A DNA stretch of 64,000 bases, from contig CM040755.1 of assembly GCA_022829145.1 (NCBI GenBank), positions 24,357,063-24,421,062 of the forward strand, written 5' to 3'. Under the pieces are notes generated by a model. The model was given only the letters and a program-made list of their open reading frames with translations, was not told the DNA's origin and searched no databases. Numbering within the stretch: the stretch's first letter is position 1; each line of letters begins with the position of its first letter. This DNA comes from Albula goreensis. Its lineage: Eukaryota > Chordata > Actinopteri > Albuliformes > Albulidae. Below are positions 22,019 to 37,000 of the stretch, piece by piece. The translations under genes and the position numbers were made by a program.

Positions 22019-25000
22019 TTACATGTCTGTGCTCCTCGTGGCCTGCGAGTCATTCCCTGGGGTCTGGCTGGCCCTCCATTTGGAGACGTAAATCCACAGG
22101 GAGATAAAAAAACCTGGGAAGGTGGAGAGAGACAGTGGAAAAGAGTGACAGTGAGCAGCACTTCCATCTATTTTCATAGGGTCAGATTTTCAGGTTTTGA
22201 TGTTGAGATGTGTCAGAAATACCATATAGTTTGTTTTCCTAGAAACATGCAAAACGTCTTAATATCTGTGGTTTTATGGGTCAGGTTTGACCCGACAGAG
22301 AACATTGATTATTGAAAGTGTGGTATGTAGCATTGAAAAGTTCTGGGTCATTCTGTGGATCAGGTTTAACCCAAACTTTAACAGTTGTCCTTTAGGTTGC
22401 ATTTTGCATTCATATTTCTTGGTCAGGATAGCATGCCATGATAAAATGTCATGAATGAAAATTGGTCAAAAATGATCTATGCAAACATAGAACATTGTCC
22501 ATAGCTAAAACTGGTGCCTCACACTATATTGTTAATTTGGAGTTTCAATAAAAATATTTTATTGAAATAATAACACAACAGAGAGTGATTCTGCTGAAAC
22601 CGTGGCTTGCTGTTTCCGAAGAACCGTACAGAATTGGCATGAGTAGAAATGACAATGGGAGCCCGGGTACAGCGTGTGTGTCTGAAATAACAAAGTGAGT
22701 CATATTTTTACAAGTAGAAGTGGCTAGCCAACACCATCCCTCAATGCTTGGGTCACTGACCACACTGGTGAGTAGACCACACTGCCCTCTGTTGTCTATT
22801 GTGATTCTGCAGGGAAGTGAGAATCATGTGCGATGAAAATGAAAATAATATTGTGCACATGGTTTGATTGTCGGTACTTAAAGGAATGAGTTAACGTGTA
22901 TGATTATTTGATCATGATCATGTGGTATGAAGAACCTTAGTTGTTTACTGAAATATGTTTTGTAAAATGTTAATTTTGATGTTTTTTATCTATATGAGGA
23001 AAGTTGACTGCAGAAAAATAGAGCATTGTTATTTCGTATGAATGGAATGACGTATGCACTTATCTGTTTACTGGTTGGTGGAAGGAGTTACAAGCCCTGG
23101 TCAAGAGTATTGCATGGACCAACAGACTAAATAAACTGAGCAATGAATGACCTGAACAAACCCGCAAATTCTGGTTCACGTCACAAACATAAAGATAAAC
23201 AATGTGCTAATCATGTGTTGTGTTTTATTTGTTTGATGGAATGTTGTACGATAGGAGCAGAATTTGAAAATGATCTACGTTTGAACCCACTCTTCCTAGT
23301 ATTGTTCGGGAATTATGATTTCACCTGCAACAGACAGAGAAAATGCACAAATATTGTTCCTCTGTTGTAATTTATGAATCCTTTGTACAGCTTGACTGAC
23401 CCTTTATTTTTTTGACATTATTTGGTAGAACAATTAGGTCTACCTGGCACCCCACAGCAGCTGACTGCTGCCCAGGCCTTCCCACCTAAGTGGCAAACTT
23501 CCTTCACATTCAAGTTTTTCAGACAGACTTCAAGCGTTGTTGAGTCATCTACAATTCTACAAAATAATTTCCATCTGTAATTCTGCTTGAACAGAGACAA
23601 TCCCCTGATCTTGGCGATGGATCATGGATGTAGTGTTCTGAGGGTAGTAAGAACCTCAGATCTTTCCGTCATGGCTTACAGGGTTGGCAGTCGGTGGATG
23701 AGTGGGACAGTTGTCCAGCAAAAGCAGAGCTTTGTGTTCTAGCTTTTGCTTACGCAAATGAGCGCGGATGGCAGGAACAAAGGTTCTGTGAAACCAATCC
23801 TCAAAGATGACATTGTCATCCAAGCATTGCTGCTGTGTGTGTACTCAAACAGTAACGACTTCATTTTGACATGGTGGAAACAGAGGGGCGAAAGAGATTT
23901 GCCAGTCATGACTGGTTTTAACTTATGTGTTTCAGTCTTGTTTACACAAAACAACAACGTCACATGATCTTTGCATTGTTTTAACCCCTCACAACGGTGG
24001 GCGTCATCTTTGCCAGTATATGGTCTGGGATCATTTGCCATTTGGCTTTTAGTCCTGCTTCTTCACCTTTGCAAAGAAACACACATATTTTTTCTTCTTG
24101 AGATTTCCAGCCACAAAGTATTGATTCCAGTATCTTGGTCTGGTGCAACTTGAGTTTGACTTTAAGTCTTGATTGTGTCAAGTGTATATATGTTTCCTTT
24201 CTTTCTGAAGCTCTTATTCTTTTTTGCTGTTTATTTTTTTGCATTCCGCCCCTACTGGTATGGAGTGTGGATCAGAATGTCTAATATATACTCTATTTAT
24301 TAATCACATCTTTCCAATCAAATTAGTTTGTCTGAGATACTGAAAATCCTGCATCATTCATTTCCTGAGTTCTTTTGTACAATATCTGTTATATCCAAAC
24401 ATGCTTTTATTCCTCTGAGGTTTATACAAAAAAAGGGGTCCAATGACTTATGGCGATATATCTGAATTCACATTGAATTGGGGCACGTTATAACAGGTAA
24501 ATACTGTAGTTTGAAAAAGTGTTAGACAATTGTGACTGTATCTGTTTAACATGGATATTTTATTTATTTAGTCATTAATGTAGTGTTTTTTGTTATTTGG
24601 AATGTTGAGAAGTATGAAATCACTTTCTTGTTTGAATAGGTGCTGCACAATGTTTTGACTGGATCCTCAAAAGCACACTTTCATTTGTTGTAAATTCTAC
24701 TTTTAGTAAATATTCTGCTGTGGTTTGTGTCCCCTATTGGGTCAGCCACATTGATGCAGGAGTCACTTTGTGCTCAGGGCACAGGACTGGGAAATTGGGA
24801 GGGGGAGTGGTCGGCCCTGGATCCAGAATGGTCAGATCTAAAGAGATCTCAAGATGCGCCTTTAAGTACAGCGCTTTCTATTGCTATGCACCAGTGGCTC
24901 AAAAGATTTCAGAATGGTGTCATATGTGAATGTGAGATGCCCTAATGTATGTTACTATAGCTCTCACGTGCTCACTGTGTTACTATACCTCTTACATGCA

Positions 25001-28000
25001 CACTGACCTTGCAGAGAATTGAGAATGCAGAACAGGTAGAGGTTACTGCAGTGTGTGGGCAGGTGTCCAAACACTGAGAAGAAGACCAAACCCCAGGTGA
25101 TGCCGAGCAGACAGGTGATACCAAGTATTGTGCAGATGTCTTTCCGGACTTGGCTTTTCCTGTCAGAGGCCTGGTCATTCCTTAGGGATGTTATCACTTT
25201 GCATGTCATCCCGAGAATAATAAAGTTGAAGAACCACACCAGACCAAAGAAACACATGTTGAATATCTTCACTTCTTCACTCTTCGGATAACACCTAGGC
25301 CAGAGGGAAAATGGAAAAAAACCAAGTATCACTGGAAGACTTGTACTGATGTATACAGCAAAACAGACTCTTACACATTCAGATACACACTCACACATAA
25401 ATGTGCACATTCACATACATACTGTACATACCAATATACATATCCAGGGCCAGCATTCACCCCAGTATGTCAAAATGTGACTACATTATACAAGCTGTCA
25501 TCATACACCAGTATGTGCCATAGGTAAGGGCTTAGGTTTTCTGTAACTAGACCTGCAGTTCAGTCCTCCAACAGCAAGATATCCTCTGCACCTTTTGAGA
25601 AACTTTTTCAACCATCTGTTTGTTCACTGACACATGTCAGTTACTCACTTTATTTGTTTCTAATTATGGTAATGATGAGTGAATAACACATATTTTATAT
25701 ATTTATAGTGTTTTGTAGTAATATAGATAATTCATCCATGATAAAATTCGTTTTCACAAAAAAACAATAATTGCATCTTTGCAATAATGATGTGTCAAAC
25801 ATTTTGAGCATCTGAAGACATTCTGCCTGCTGTTAGGTGTGAATTCACTTTTTTGAAAATTTTAATTAACATTATCGATTGAGGAAAAAGCACTAAAATG
25901 TTATTAAGCAAAGCTTTATCACTGAAGAGAAAGCAAACCTGGTTGATGTACGTGTATTTTTAAACTGGAAGTTTCCCCGTTAAAACACTCTGCGAAAAGC
26001 TTAAATGAAATAGCTGCATGAGACTTTTTGTTTGTGTCATGAAAGCATGTTATTTATGATGTGGTGAATGAAAATTGGTGCTCTTTATTCATATAATGTG
26101 ATGTTTATTGACAGTTTTTTAGTTTTAATATGTTTTGACAACACAACATGAGAAGTGCTTGTAACCACCTGAGAAAAGCAGTAAAGATACAAAAGTAGTT
26201 GCAGAAGAAGTGTGAGTCAGACAGGCTTCTGTAAGGGATTGTGTGGATGAGAGATGGTGGGTGGGTCTTACATTTCTGTAGTGGTGGTGCTGTTTGCGGT
26301 GGTGCTAAGGGTCACTTTCTGGTAAATGTCTTTGTCAGTGATGGCGATGACAATCACAACAACAGCAGGGAGCCCTGAAAAAAACATTGGCAATGAGCTG
26401 ACAACAACCACACTTACAACACTCTCCTCCGTCTAGACCAGCACCCAGTGTGGTAACTCAGTGTTGTATTTCCTGCAGAATAATAATGGTTTATTAACAT
26501 GGTATGTCCACCAGGAGGCAGCATTTCTCCATATTCAATATTTGTCCACATACTGTGTAACGGTGGTGGGTGGAACTGGTCTCATGAATCCCGGGGGTGA
26601 AGCTGAGTTGGAAAACAACAAATGAAGAGAGAGGTGACAGTTGCTGTTGTTGTTGATAAGGCCAGACCTGACAAAAAGTGTAATATTGTGTGAATGGTTG
26701 TATGTGCCTTATTATTGGATTAAATAACATTCTGTCAGTAATTCAGTGCTGATGGGTCAACTGGTGACAACTTAGCCATTAGCTGTTAAGAAAATATGAA
26801 GGCTGCTCTGACTACTATGCTAATGATGCATTATCACTAACTTACATGGTATTCACTGTGTGTTAACCAGCAACAGTGGAAGCCTCATGGTGAACACAAA
26901 AATTGAATTGGTATCAACCCAACTGAACATTGGGGCTCCATTGCAACTGATAAAGTGCCTCTGCTGTTCAGTATTACAATGACAGTAGTGGGAAAAGGGA
27001 CCGTTCAATGGAATGTTCACGTTCCTGTGCGTGACAGGAAGTTTCAGTGTCTTGGAATGTCTCAGTATTTTGCTCAAATAAAAGAGGGAAGGAATAAAAG
27101 GAAGAGGGATCAACCATCTTGTGAAGTGAGCATCTACATGCCCACTAATCAGGGTGTTCATTTGCGGCATTGCAGGGATAATGACTGAAGCTACACCCAT
27201 GACCACAACGCCATTTAATAGGGGCACATTTATGGCACAGACAAACAGGATCCACAAGGCCCACAGAACCCAGAATGAGCAAGTCTATCCTGGTAATCAA
27301 TACCAGAGGACTCACCCCAGCCAACCAGGCCCAGTTTGACCAGGTATCTCTTGATGTAGATGTTGAAGACGCGGACCAGCATCATGTACAGGTGGAAGCC
27401 CTCGATGGCCATCCAGGTGAAGGTGGCGAGGAGGGAGAAGTGGAGCAGGACGGCCAGGTAAACACAGGGGCCTGTGTTCGGCAGCGAAGCCACTGGCTCA
27501 CTGGCCAGGAAGTGTATGTTCAGCATTATCAGAGCCATGACCAAGTTCATGTGCACTTTCAGAGTGACATCTGCCACCTTTTTCCTGAGGAAGAGAGGAT
27601 GAAGCAGAGAGGAGAGCAATAAAAACAGGGAAATGAATAAAGAAAAACAAAGAAAGAGCCAGAGAAGGGGGTCATGAGGGAGAAGAGGGGGTGAGACAGC
27701 TTTTAATTTTCAGAAATTCAAAGAAACCCTCACAACACAAACAGTGGTATTGATTGTTATTATGCATTAAATTGTGGTAAATATATGTATGAGAGGGTTT
27801 AGTACACATTGCAATGAAATATATGAATGACCCTCAATTCTGAATAATTATCTACTTTCTGATATGCTGACAACAAAACATAGAATCAGACTCAATGCGC
27901 ATTTCCTCATTGCTTCATATGTGGCTTCAGCTGGTGTCTCTGCACCCTGACATGGTTTATGATATCATGACCACCATCTTGCTGCATATTTCTCAAACTT

Positions 28001-31000
28001 CACAGCACATCCCTCTATGGGAGGGAAACACTGATAAAGATTCAGGACTTTTCTGCTATCTGGCACAATTTTTGACATCTGTCTTATCTTCATACTAACA
28101 CAGAACACCCTTCCACTCTCCTGTTCAGACATATACAAGTCTAAGAAAACACCATTAAAGCAACATTATCCATCATTACAGAGAGTCCAAACTGGCTTCC
28201 TGTGGGAGAAATGTAACATTTTATTATGATCTGGCTGAAAATCTACTCTTTCTAGGTGACACTATTGTTATGCCCACCTCTTATCCAGCTGGTCATAACA
28301 GCAAGAAAGTACATATCTCTGTGAGGTGTCTTAGTTTTTTCTGTACTTTGTCATTTCTAATAGTCTATAACACTCCTGCAGTAGCATGGCTACCAGAAGG
28401 GAAACTTTGATGATGCCCTGTGCCAGCCTGGGCACTAGTCGGACAGGGGAAAGGCTGTTCTTGTTTTGAATGCCAGTCGCACCTGAGGCCAGCCTGCTGG
28501 AGAGAGAGAGACGCTTTCCCACTTTTCCTTCTACGCTTCAAGAAAACGTCTCTTTTTTACCAAACTGAATGAGTAACTAACAACATGGAGCTCTTCATTT
28601 GAGCGGGCGCCCTCTAAGTCAAAGCAAAATCATACACCCCTAGACAACGAAATGCTTATAACACTGTTTTCAGCATGACAGGACTCCTTGCCATAGTCTG
28701 TATTGGCTATGAGACGCCCCTGCATTGGTGGACATGTCGCCACATCGATCTCAACCACTGGTGCGTTTTTCATCATACATCAGAAGCATCTGAAAAAAAT
28801 GTTTAGGATCTATATTCTGTCATCTCCAGCTATTCTTACCTATAGCCAATAAATAAGAACACAGTGACAACCAGGAAGAAGAGCGAGATACTGCAGCCAA
28901 TCAGGGTGATGTAGGTCAAGACGATCGAATCCTTCTCTGAAATTGTGCGATTCACCTGAGCAAGGACACAGATGGTATTGGTTTAGCACATGACGTAAGA
29001 GAAAACAGTATCACCCCAGGCGGTTGAGCTGTCAGCACACCTTAGTCAGCATGTGATACTGGCAGATAAACATGGAATTTTAATATACAAAATGGGTATG
29101 TAAAAGATTCCATGAGGGAGGAAAATGCTCAACCTGGAACGGTGAGTACAAAATGGACATACATATTAAATCTGCGAGGGAGGAACAGTCCACCTGTAAC
29201 TGTCAGGACTGGTCACTGATTCAACAGAATACATTTTCAGACAGCAGTAAATGTGTTTGCAGGGAGCTTATTGTTAAGTGGTGAGTAGTATGTCACAAGA
29301 GTGCCCCCTAAACATTACACATGCCCCCTTTTATTTTTCAACTGTGCTTCCAGATAATGATACTGTTTGATATAATTGGTTCCCCTAAAAAAATGCTGAC
29401 CCCTGCTGGGTCATCACATTTGACATGTCCTAGAACCCCCACTGCCTCTAGACCTGTTTCTACAAATCCCTTGTGTAATATGTGATGTGGTGTGAGACCC
29501 GAAAAGGGTGAGGGGGAAACAGCATGGTGTGTGACAGCTTTCTGTCGGGTGTGCTTACCAACAGCACAGAGAAGTATGTCAGGTGATCACAGGAACAGAT
29601 AACCTGCCTCTCTTCCCGTTTCCACTCCGTATTGCAGCCATCCTTGTGAAAGTCTGAGAACAGATTTTAAAAAAAGATTTTTTTTTTTTTTTAATTTTAA
29701 AAAAGGGTATCACATATTTACTATGGAATATATTATTCAATTCAATATTCAGAACATTCTATATTGTATTCTGTCTAGAAGACAAAGTATTTTGTTAAAA
29801 CATATATTTTAAAGAAATGTAAAGATAATTATTTTTGGGTTGGGTAAAGCATAATTTTATATATTGTAAAACTAATTACAGAAAGCAAATCATGTTTAGT
29901 CAGTTATTTATTAAACTTACCATTGGTGGAGAAATTAAAGAAGTGACATTCTGGTTCTTTCTTATCCTTCTATGAACAAGATAAATAGTCTTAAGCACAT
30001 AGAAATAAAATTATGAAATAAAATTTATTTTTTTGAAAAACATGTATTGAAAATCATGAAAATTTTTGATTGACACAACTGGCAGTCAAAAGTAATGACA
30101 ATTTCAGGCTGATTGGATTTATTCAGATGTTGATCTCCAAGTAGATAAAGACTGAAAAATTATGTTTGTTCCATTGGTGAAAGGATTTTAACTTGTTGCT
30201 TCTTTATGAATGTTCATGACAGGGCATAGCTGAAGACAGTCAATCACAACCAGATGAAGAACTATGAAGGACAGAATAAATTACAATGTATCTTGTTGAA
30301 CCTTATGACTGGCCTTGTGGGGGAAGACAGCACTACCTGTTCCTCCACCAAGTTAAAGGTGATTTTAATCGGATCGGCAAGACCTTTGACATTTTTGCGA
30401 CCGATGCTTACTCCCACCATTTTTCCATGAAGCAAGGACTTGTTCTGCAATTAAGTGAAAACAAAATCAAAAAACAAGACCAACCCCAAATCACATGCAT
30501 ACATGCACTCACATATACAAAAAGTGAGACCCACCATAAAATTTTCAGGGGCAGTCATCAAGCAGAAGACGATGGTCCTGTTTTCTTTGGAAGATATTTG
30601 GAGAGGTAGAGTTTTGGGCAGGTTAACCTCAACAAGGGCCTTTTTTACCATTTCAACTGAAGAGGCCTATAGAATGGAGCCACAGAACAACAAGCATTCA
30701 CACATGGGGCAAATGAAGCAAAATCACCATGGGAACAAACAAGCAACCTGCCTGCTTGCCAGCAAGAGAACATGACAATACTTCACGTGTACAGCTATAA
30801 GAAGACATATACCCTCCATCGTATTTTCATATAGATTTGACAATGCTTTGGAGGTTTGTGTCATATCAACACTCAGTCAGCAAGCTTGGCATTATTTCCA
30901 CGTATTCTCCCTGTTCCTTTTTGAGAAAAATGCATGAATTACATTATTTGAACACATTGCAGCATTCCATGACTGGAGTGTGAAACCACATTCCAAAACA

Positions 31001-34000
31001 TAATAATTTCTTTACATTTTGAAAATGTGAAAAATATTTATCAGTTTAACCTGCAATTTATGTCCCATTTCAAGGATGTGCATCTCCTGTTTTTCAATTT
31101 GAAATCCATCAACTGATAATGCAGTTTCAATTGAACTCTTCATCATTGGATAGGTAGTACACAGCAGAACCTCAGAGATACGACAGTCTTTTGGAATTGA
31201 AGTTTCCAAGTTCCAAACATGAACACATGAAAATGTATCAGCTTCAAGATTTCAAATCCATTTGCCAGCAATAATTTCAACTGCAGATCTGAGTTATTCC
31301 ACGAAGAGAGCTAAACAAGAAAGTCTGGATCATGAGTAACCCAGGCTTTTTTGAGCAATTTCGGTTCCTACAAACAAGACTACTGCATTTCTCACACAGT
31401 AAATACAAACTGTCTCAAGCTTGTTTTAATTTTCAATGTTATTGTTAAGTTAATTACATTCAATTTTGTCAAATACAAATGAACATTTGAAAATAAATAC
31501 ACAGCCTTCTTCCCATGCAACTCCACTGTTCGGCTAAATGCTCGCACGGCTGACTCTTTTTGCAACACTAATAGAGGCTGCTTCAGTAATATATGAAGAC
31601 GCTTAATGCTTGATAGCTTGATTCATGTTTATTTCATGCTGGCTTAAATTGGCATGAATAGCATTGAGCTTGCATGTAATTAGTGGAACGAGTTGAGCCT
31701 TGATTGAAGAATCAGGCTCGTTCAAGAGAGTAAGTCTACTTTCACTAATTCTGGATTTTATTATCTCGCCTGGTTCAACATCCCCAGGTTTCAAAATGCA
31801 ATTTTTAACAGTAACCTGAAACTTGACTCAAGTGCCCTTGCAGAAATTCAGGCTGTTGGCTGAGGACTGGGTCACTGAGGAATGTACTGGTTTCATATAG
31901 CTGAAATGACCTTTTTTGAGTAAAATCTATCTTAATCTATTTTTCAAAGTCTGTCAAGACTTCACAGGTGAAACCAAAGCACACCTCAGCCACATTATTA
32001 GAGGCTACTTACAGATGCTACTAAACAATGACATTTTTCTGTACTTCATACCCAACTAGTAGGGAGAGACTACAGACACCTGCTTGGGCAGAGGGATAAT
32101 TCTTTTACACCCAGTCTTTGAGGAATGTCCAGGACAACTGAAACTCTGCCATGGACAGATTTGGTATCTTAACCATGAGGCACATTACAAACTGTAAACT
32201 AAAACAAGAATTTCAAATCTTAGATAAGGACCGACTGTTGATTTTTGCTATATGCATCACCAGATAATCCCACACTCATTGTGGAAAACTCCAGCACCTG
32301 TTTTGTGCATGCAGGTAGCACATGATCACAACTGTGAGAATTTGTTCTTTAACATGCCCATTTCTGTCATCTTGAGAATTAAGGTCAGCACTGCTACTGT
32401 CCACGTTCACTCCCTGTTATGCATCAATAAGGATGTAAGTTACTTTATTTACCTTATTCAATATCATATAAAGTTTCCAAAATGCAACGAGTTGTGTGTT
32501 GTTATTTATGATAAGGTTTATGTTTATAATGTAGCATATCAGTATATATTTCTGAACAGAATGTAATAATTGTTGCCATTGTATCATGCTAGCTCAGTAA
32601 TCTACAGAAAATGTATTTATTAAATGTTGTTCGGGAGTGAATACTGCACCGTATCAATGTACTCATGAATTAATTTGTACAGCTGTACTTAAAGCCTGCA
32701 TGTTCTTTGTTATGCAAATGATAGCATTAAAGTTAAGTCAGTATTACTGTTCGTGCTGCTAGCGTTGCGCTAGTCCTTATTTCATGTTTTGTATTGTGGC
32801 GCCACGGAGAACTGGATGTGTCATGGATGTGTGAGTGCGTGTGTCCTGTCAAGTCATGTTGTGTGTGACATTGATTGGGGGAGGTGTCAGGGCAAGAATA
32901 AATAGGGCATTAGATCAGCCATTGTTTTTTTGTTTTTTTTTGGGAGGGGTTACAGGGGAAATTTAGGCGAGGTTCAGTCATGTTGTGGTTGTGGTTGTCT
33001 TTTTATTTCTGTGGAGAGCGAAGCGTGACCGTAAGCTTGTCTTCAGCCTCTTTTACAGTCACAACATTTCATCATGGAAGTCCATCTACAAGTCGTGACT
33101 GTCTGCCAGAGGGGAATGGAATGTGTTAACTTGAAAGACGTGGAGAAAATCCATCCAGACATGGAAAGAAAATTCTCTTGAGGAGCTGGTAGGGTTAGTT
33201 GGTTCTTTGGATAATAGCCTCAGTCTTACTTCTGGCAGGGAAAGGCCCTGACTACAAACCTGAACTTCGCTTTTGAGTAGCATAAAAACACCAGTAATGG
33301 AGCTAGCGATGGCTTTCAAATAGCAGCATAGTGAGCACCAGTTGGTACTTATTCCCTTACAGCCAGAGTGGAGTACCAAAAAAGGATGCATGTATAACGT
33401 CACAGAAACAAACAGAATATTTAGAAATCTTTCACAATCAGTGCAGCCGCCTTCAAGCGGGTAGCTATGTTAGCTCGGTAACATGTAGCCCCTCCAACCA
33501 TGCAGGACAAGGTGGCTGCATATGGACCCACTGTACGGGGGTTATAGTCCATGGGAGATGAACTAGCACTGCACTCCGGAGTACTGAAAAGGTGTTGGGA
33601 AGAGCCAGCTACCAGAGACCAAAGTAGCAGATTGTGGTCCTAAGGATGTGTCATTTTCATGTCCGTATGCTCCCGGACAAGCCCCCACCACCAAAAATCA
33701 ACATCCGTGTTGATTTACAGTGCAAGCTATCTAGAAATTATGGGACAGTGTAACCACGAGCACATTATCCTTAACTTGTAAGGATAATGTTATAATGTTG
33801 AGGTTAAAACCTTGAAGAAACGAGGACCAGCACATAATACGCTGAACAGGAGCACTACAAAGAAGAGATTTTACATTATTAAAAGCATCCTGACAATCAG
33901 TAGACCACACATGCTAACTACTGCTTTGGAGCAATTCCATAAGAGGAAAGACAACTAAGGAGATGTTTTTACAAAAAGTTCTATAATAACCGCCCATTCC

Positions 34001-37000
34001 CAAAAACCAGCGCAATTCCCTTTTCGTGGGAGGGACTGGAAATTCAACCATGGCCTTATCTTAGGATCTAATGGATGGACCTGACCTTGGCCAACGCATC
34101 TTGTAACCGGCCTAAGACTGCCTTTAACGTCTCCAGGTGTTGAGACCATGTAGCAGAATAAATAACAATGTCATCGAGATATGCTTCACAGTATAAAACT
34201 CCAGCTAGCAGTTTGCTCATTAACCTCTTAAATGTAGCAGGGGCATTATCTTAAACCGATTGTCATTACGGAATATTGTAGGAAGCTGTCTGATGTCACA
34301 AAAACAGATATTTCAGCCGATCTAGGTGTTGGAGGCACTAGCCAATAGCCTTTCAGCAAGTTAACTTACTGACAAAGCGAGCTGATTCAACCTTATCTAC
34401 GCAGTCTTCCATATGAGGCAAAGGGAATGAGTCAGGTTAAGTGATGGTGTTAACCTACCAATAATCAGGGCAAAAATGAAAAGTAGCGTCTTGTTTAGGT
34501 ACTACAATACAAGAACTGCTCCATGCACTGGATCTTGGCACTGCCAAACCATGGTCATTGACATACTTGGTTTCAGTTTGCATAGCCGCTCTCTTCGTTG
34601 CATTTACTGTGCAAGGGTGCTGATTTATCAGAGAATGTTCACCAACATCAATGTCATGGCAAATCACATTTGAGAACCCAAGTCTGCCAGAATTTCAGAA
34701 TTTAGCAACCCGAACACCACTTTATTACTGCACCATGTTAACACCACGTTATTTACTGCAGAGAGTGAAACTTGCTTGTAAGTTTTTGTTTTTTTGTAGA
34801 GATAGGGAAACCTCCTGGTTCCCATGGTAGCTGTCAACATAATAAGGAATTAAACGTTCAAGAACACCTGTACTTGTGGTCTCCTGCCTCTTCTTTCACA
34901 GTTATGACGTTACAATATGAAACACATTATTGAAGTGCCATTTTTGTATTGCGCTGAAGTATAAATAATATGCTTGTCTCTGTATATTTTTCCAATGTTC
35001 TGTAATTTGTGTTTTCAGTAGAAACCACAACCCAATGCAACTGTTGCTTGTAACTGACTGCAGAATGCTATAAAGGCACCAGGATGGTATAATTGTCTCT
35101 GTCATATTATCTCTCTGACCTGATGCAATTTAACCTCATTATTGAGTGGCAAATGATGATTATTCTCCTTAAACCGGACGATTTTCTTTACTCATCTTAA
35201 CCTGTTGTCTTCTGAAGTTTCTAATATATTAATCTGTACCCCCAATTAATTTTATATTTTTATAATAGAAATTATATTATAAAATATAACAGTATTAATA
35301 TATATTTTTATATTATCCAGATTCAAATAATTTTATTTAATCATAACTATTCTAAATGCACATTTCATGTACCTTGTATTATTTCTAGCTAGTCAAATAT
35401 ATTATATCTCCATAAAATCTATAAATGACATTGCTGAAAGTTTTTTTTTAATGATAGGAACACTTTGGGAAACTGTACTGATTTATGTTAACTAGGATAT
35501 GTGTTTAATGGTAGTGGTCTATAATTATAATGTGTAGTAAAAAGTTAAACAAAAGTTAATTATGGTTGTGTTGTAGTAAACCATACAATGTATTTATTCT
35601 GTAAGATAAATGTCCTTTATTTAGACTAACCACTAGTTACTACTGTCATTACTGGCAACTGTTTTATTAAGTTGCATTGTTTGGTTATTAGCATAATGGT
35701 GTGTCATTTATCAATGAGTATTGCAATACAAAGCTCTTACAATCTCATTGCTGGCAGAAAGATTTAGGCCTTCAAAGTTGCTCTCAGCTTTGTAGAGGTG
35801 GATCATTAAGCGATTCTTGGCACTTCTGTAGAAGTAAGTTTTGCAATTTTGCATAGCGGTGTTCTCCATGGCCTCCTCTGTCAATTTAACATCACTGAAA
35901 GAAACAAAATGACATGTTTAAATATGTTGCATTTTTCTTCACGTAAAAGTTGACAGAGTCAATATTTCTTAATTCAGTACTATGAATTTACATTCCATAA
36001 ACATACAATTGAAAGGAGTTTTATTGATATATGCTGCATAATGCATAACAACCAATCTCTGGGTTTCACTTCCTCTGGGCTCTGTTATCTCATCCTCCAG
36101 TTTTTGCTACCACTACTATGCAGATGGATATGCAACTGGCTATCTCCTTTCCACCCACAGAGATGGATGCTGCAGTACTGACTGAAGACTGACTAGCCAA
36201 CATCTCAAACTACAGCTCCAAAACTGAACTTCTGTTTTTCCCGGCTGCACCCTCTCCACTGACAGACATCTTAGTCACCCTTGGTAACACAAGGGTGTCT
36301 TCATCTTAAACTGCAAAAAACCTTGGTTCAGATCAGGACTTGCATTACTCATGCCATATTGCTACTGTCGCTTGGTCATGTCATGCATGACCCTTGCCCT
36401 CCGCATCGTCTGGTCACCTGCCCCTTCCTTCTGAGAGGCTGCCACTTCTCAGCCACGCTTCTTTTCCACTCCAACCCCAAACCGGTGGAATGAACTCCTT
36501 GTCACAATTATGGCAACAGATTCGCTCACTACCTTCTGCCACAAACTTAAAACACACTTGTTTAAACTGCACCTGGCTCCATCTGATGCTGAATTCTGAC
36601 CCCCTCTGCCTCACTATCCTAAAACTAACATGGCAATTCAATTAAATAAGGCATAACACCAGTTCAGCTGAGCACAAGATAGGGCCCCTAATGTTACATA
36701 AGGAAAATTGTAGAACCAAACCATTTTACAATATTTTTCTTTTTTTGAAGATTGACAACATCTACCTCATGATGTTCTCTGAGTCACTCAGAATTTGGCC
36801 TTCTGTTTCTTTTAGGAGTCCCTTCAGATCATCATAGACTGAAGACAGACAAAAAAGACTTATCACAACACACATCATCACAGGGACGTTAGTTAAGTAT
36901 TTTTATCATTTTTTCATGTTTTCAGACAATGAGATCTTAATGTCAATGCATGAATCAACTCAAGCAGATGGCCTTTGCTTTGTTCAAGACCAGGGCTGAG

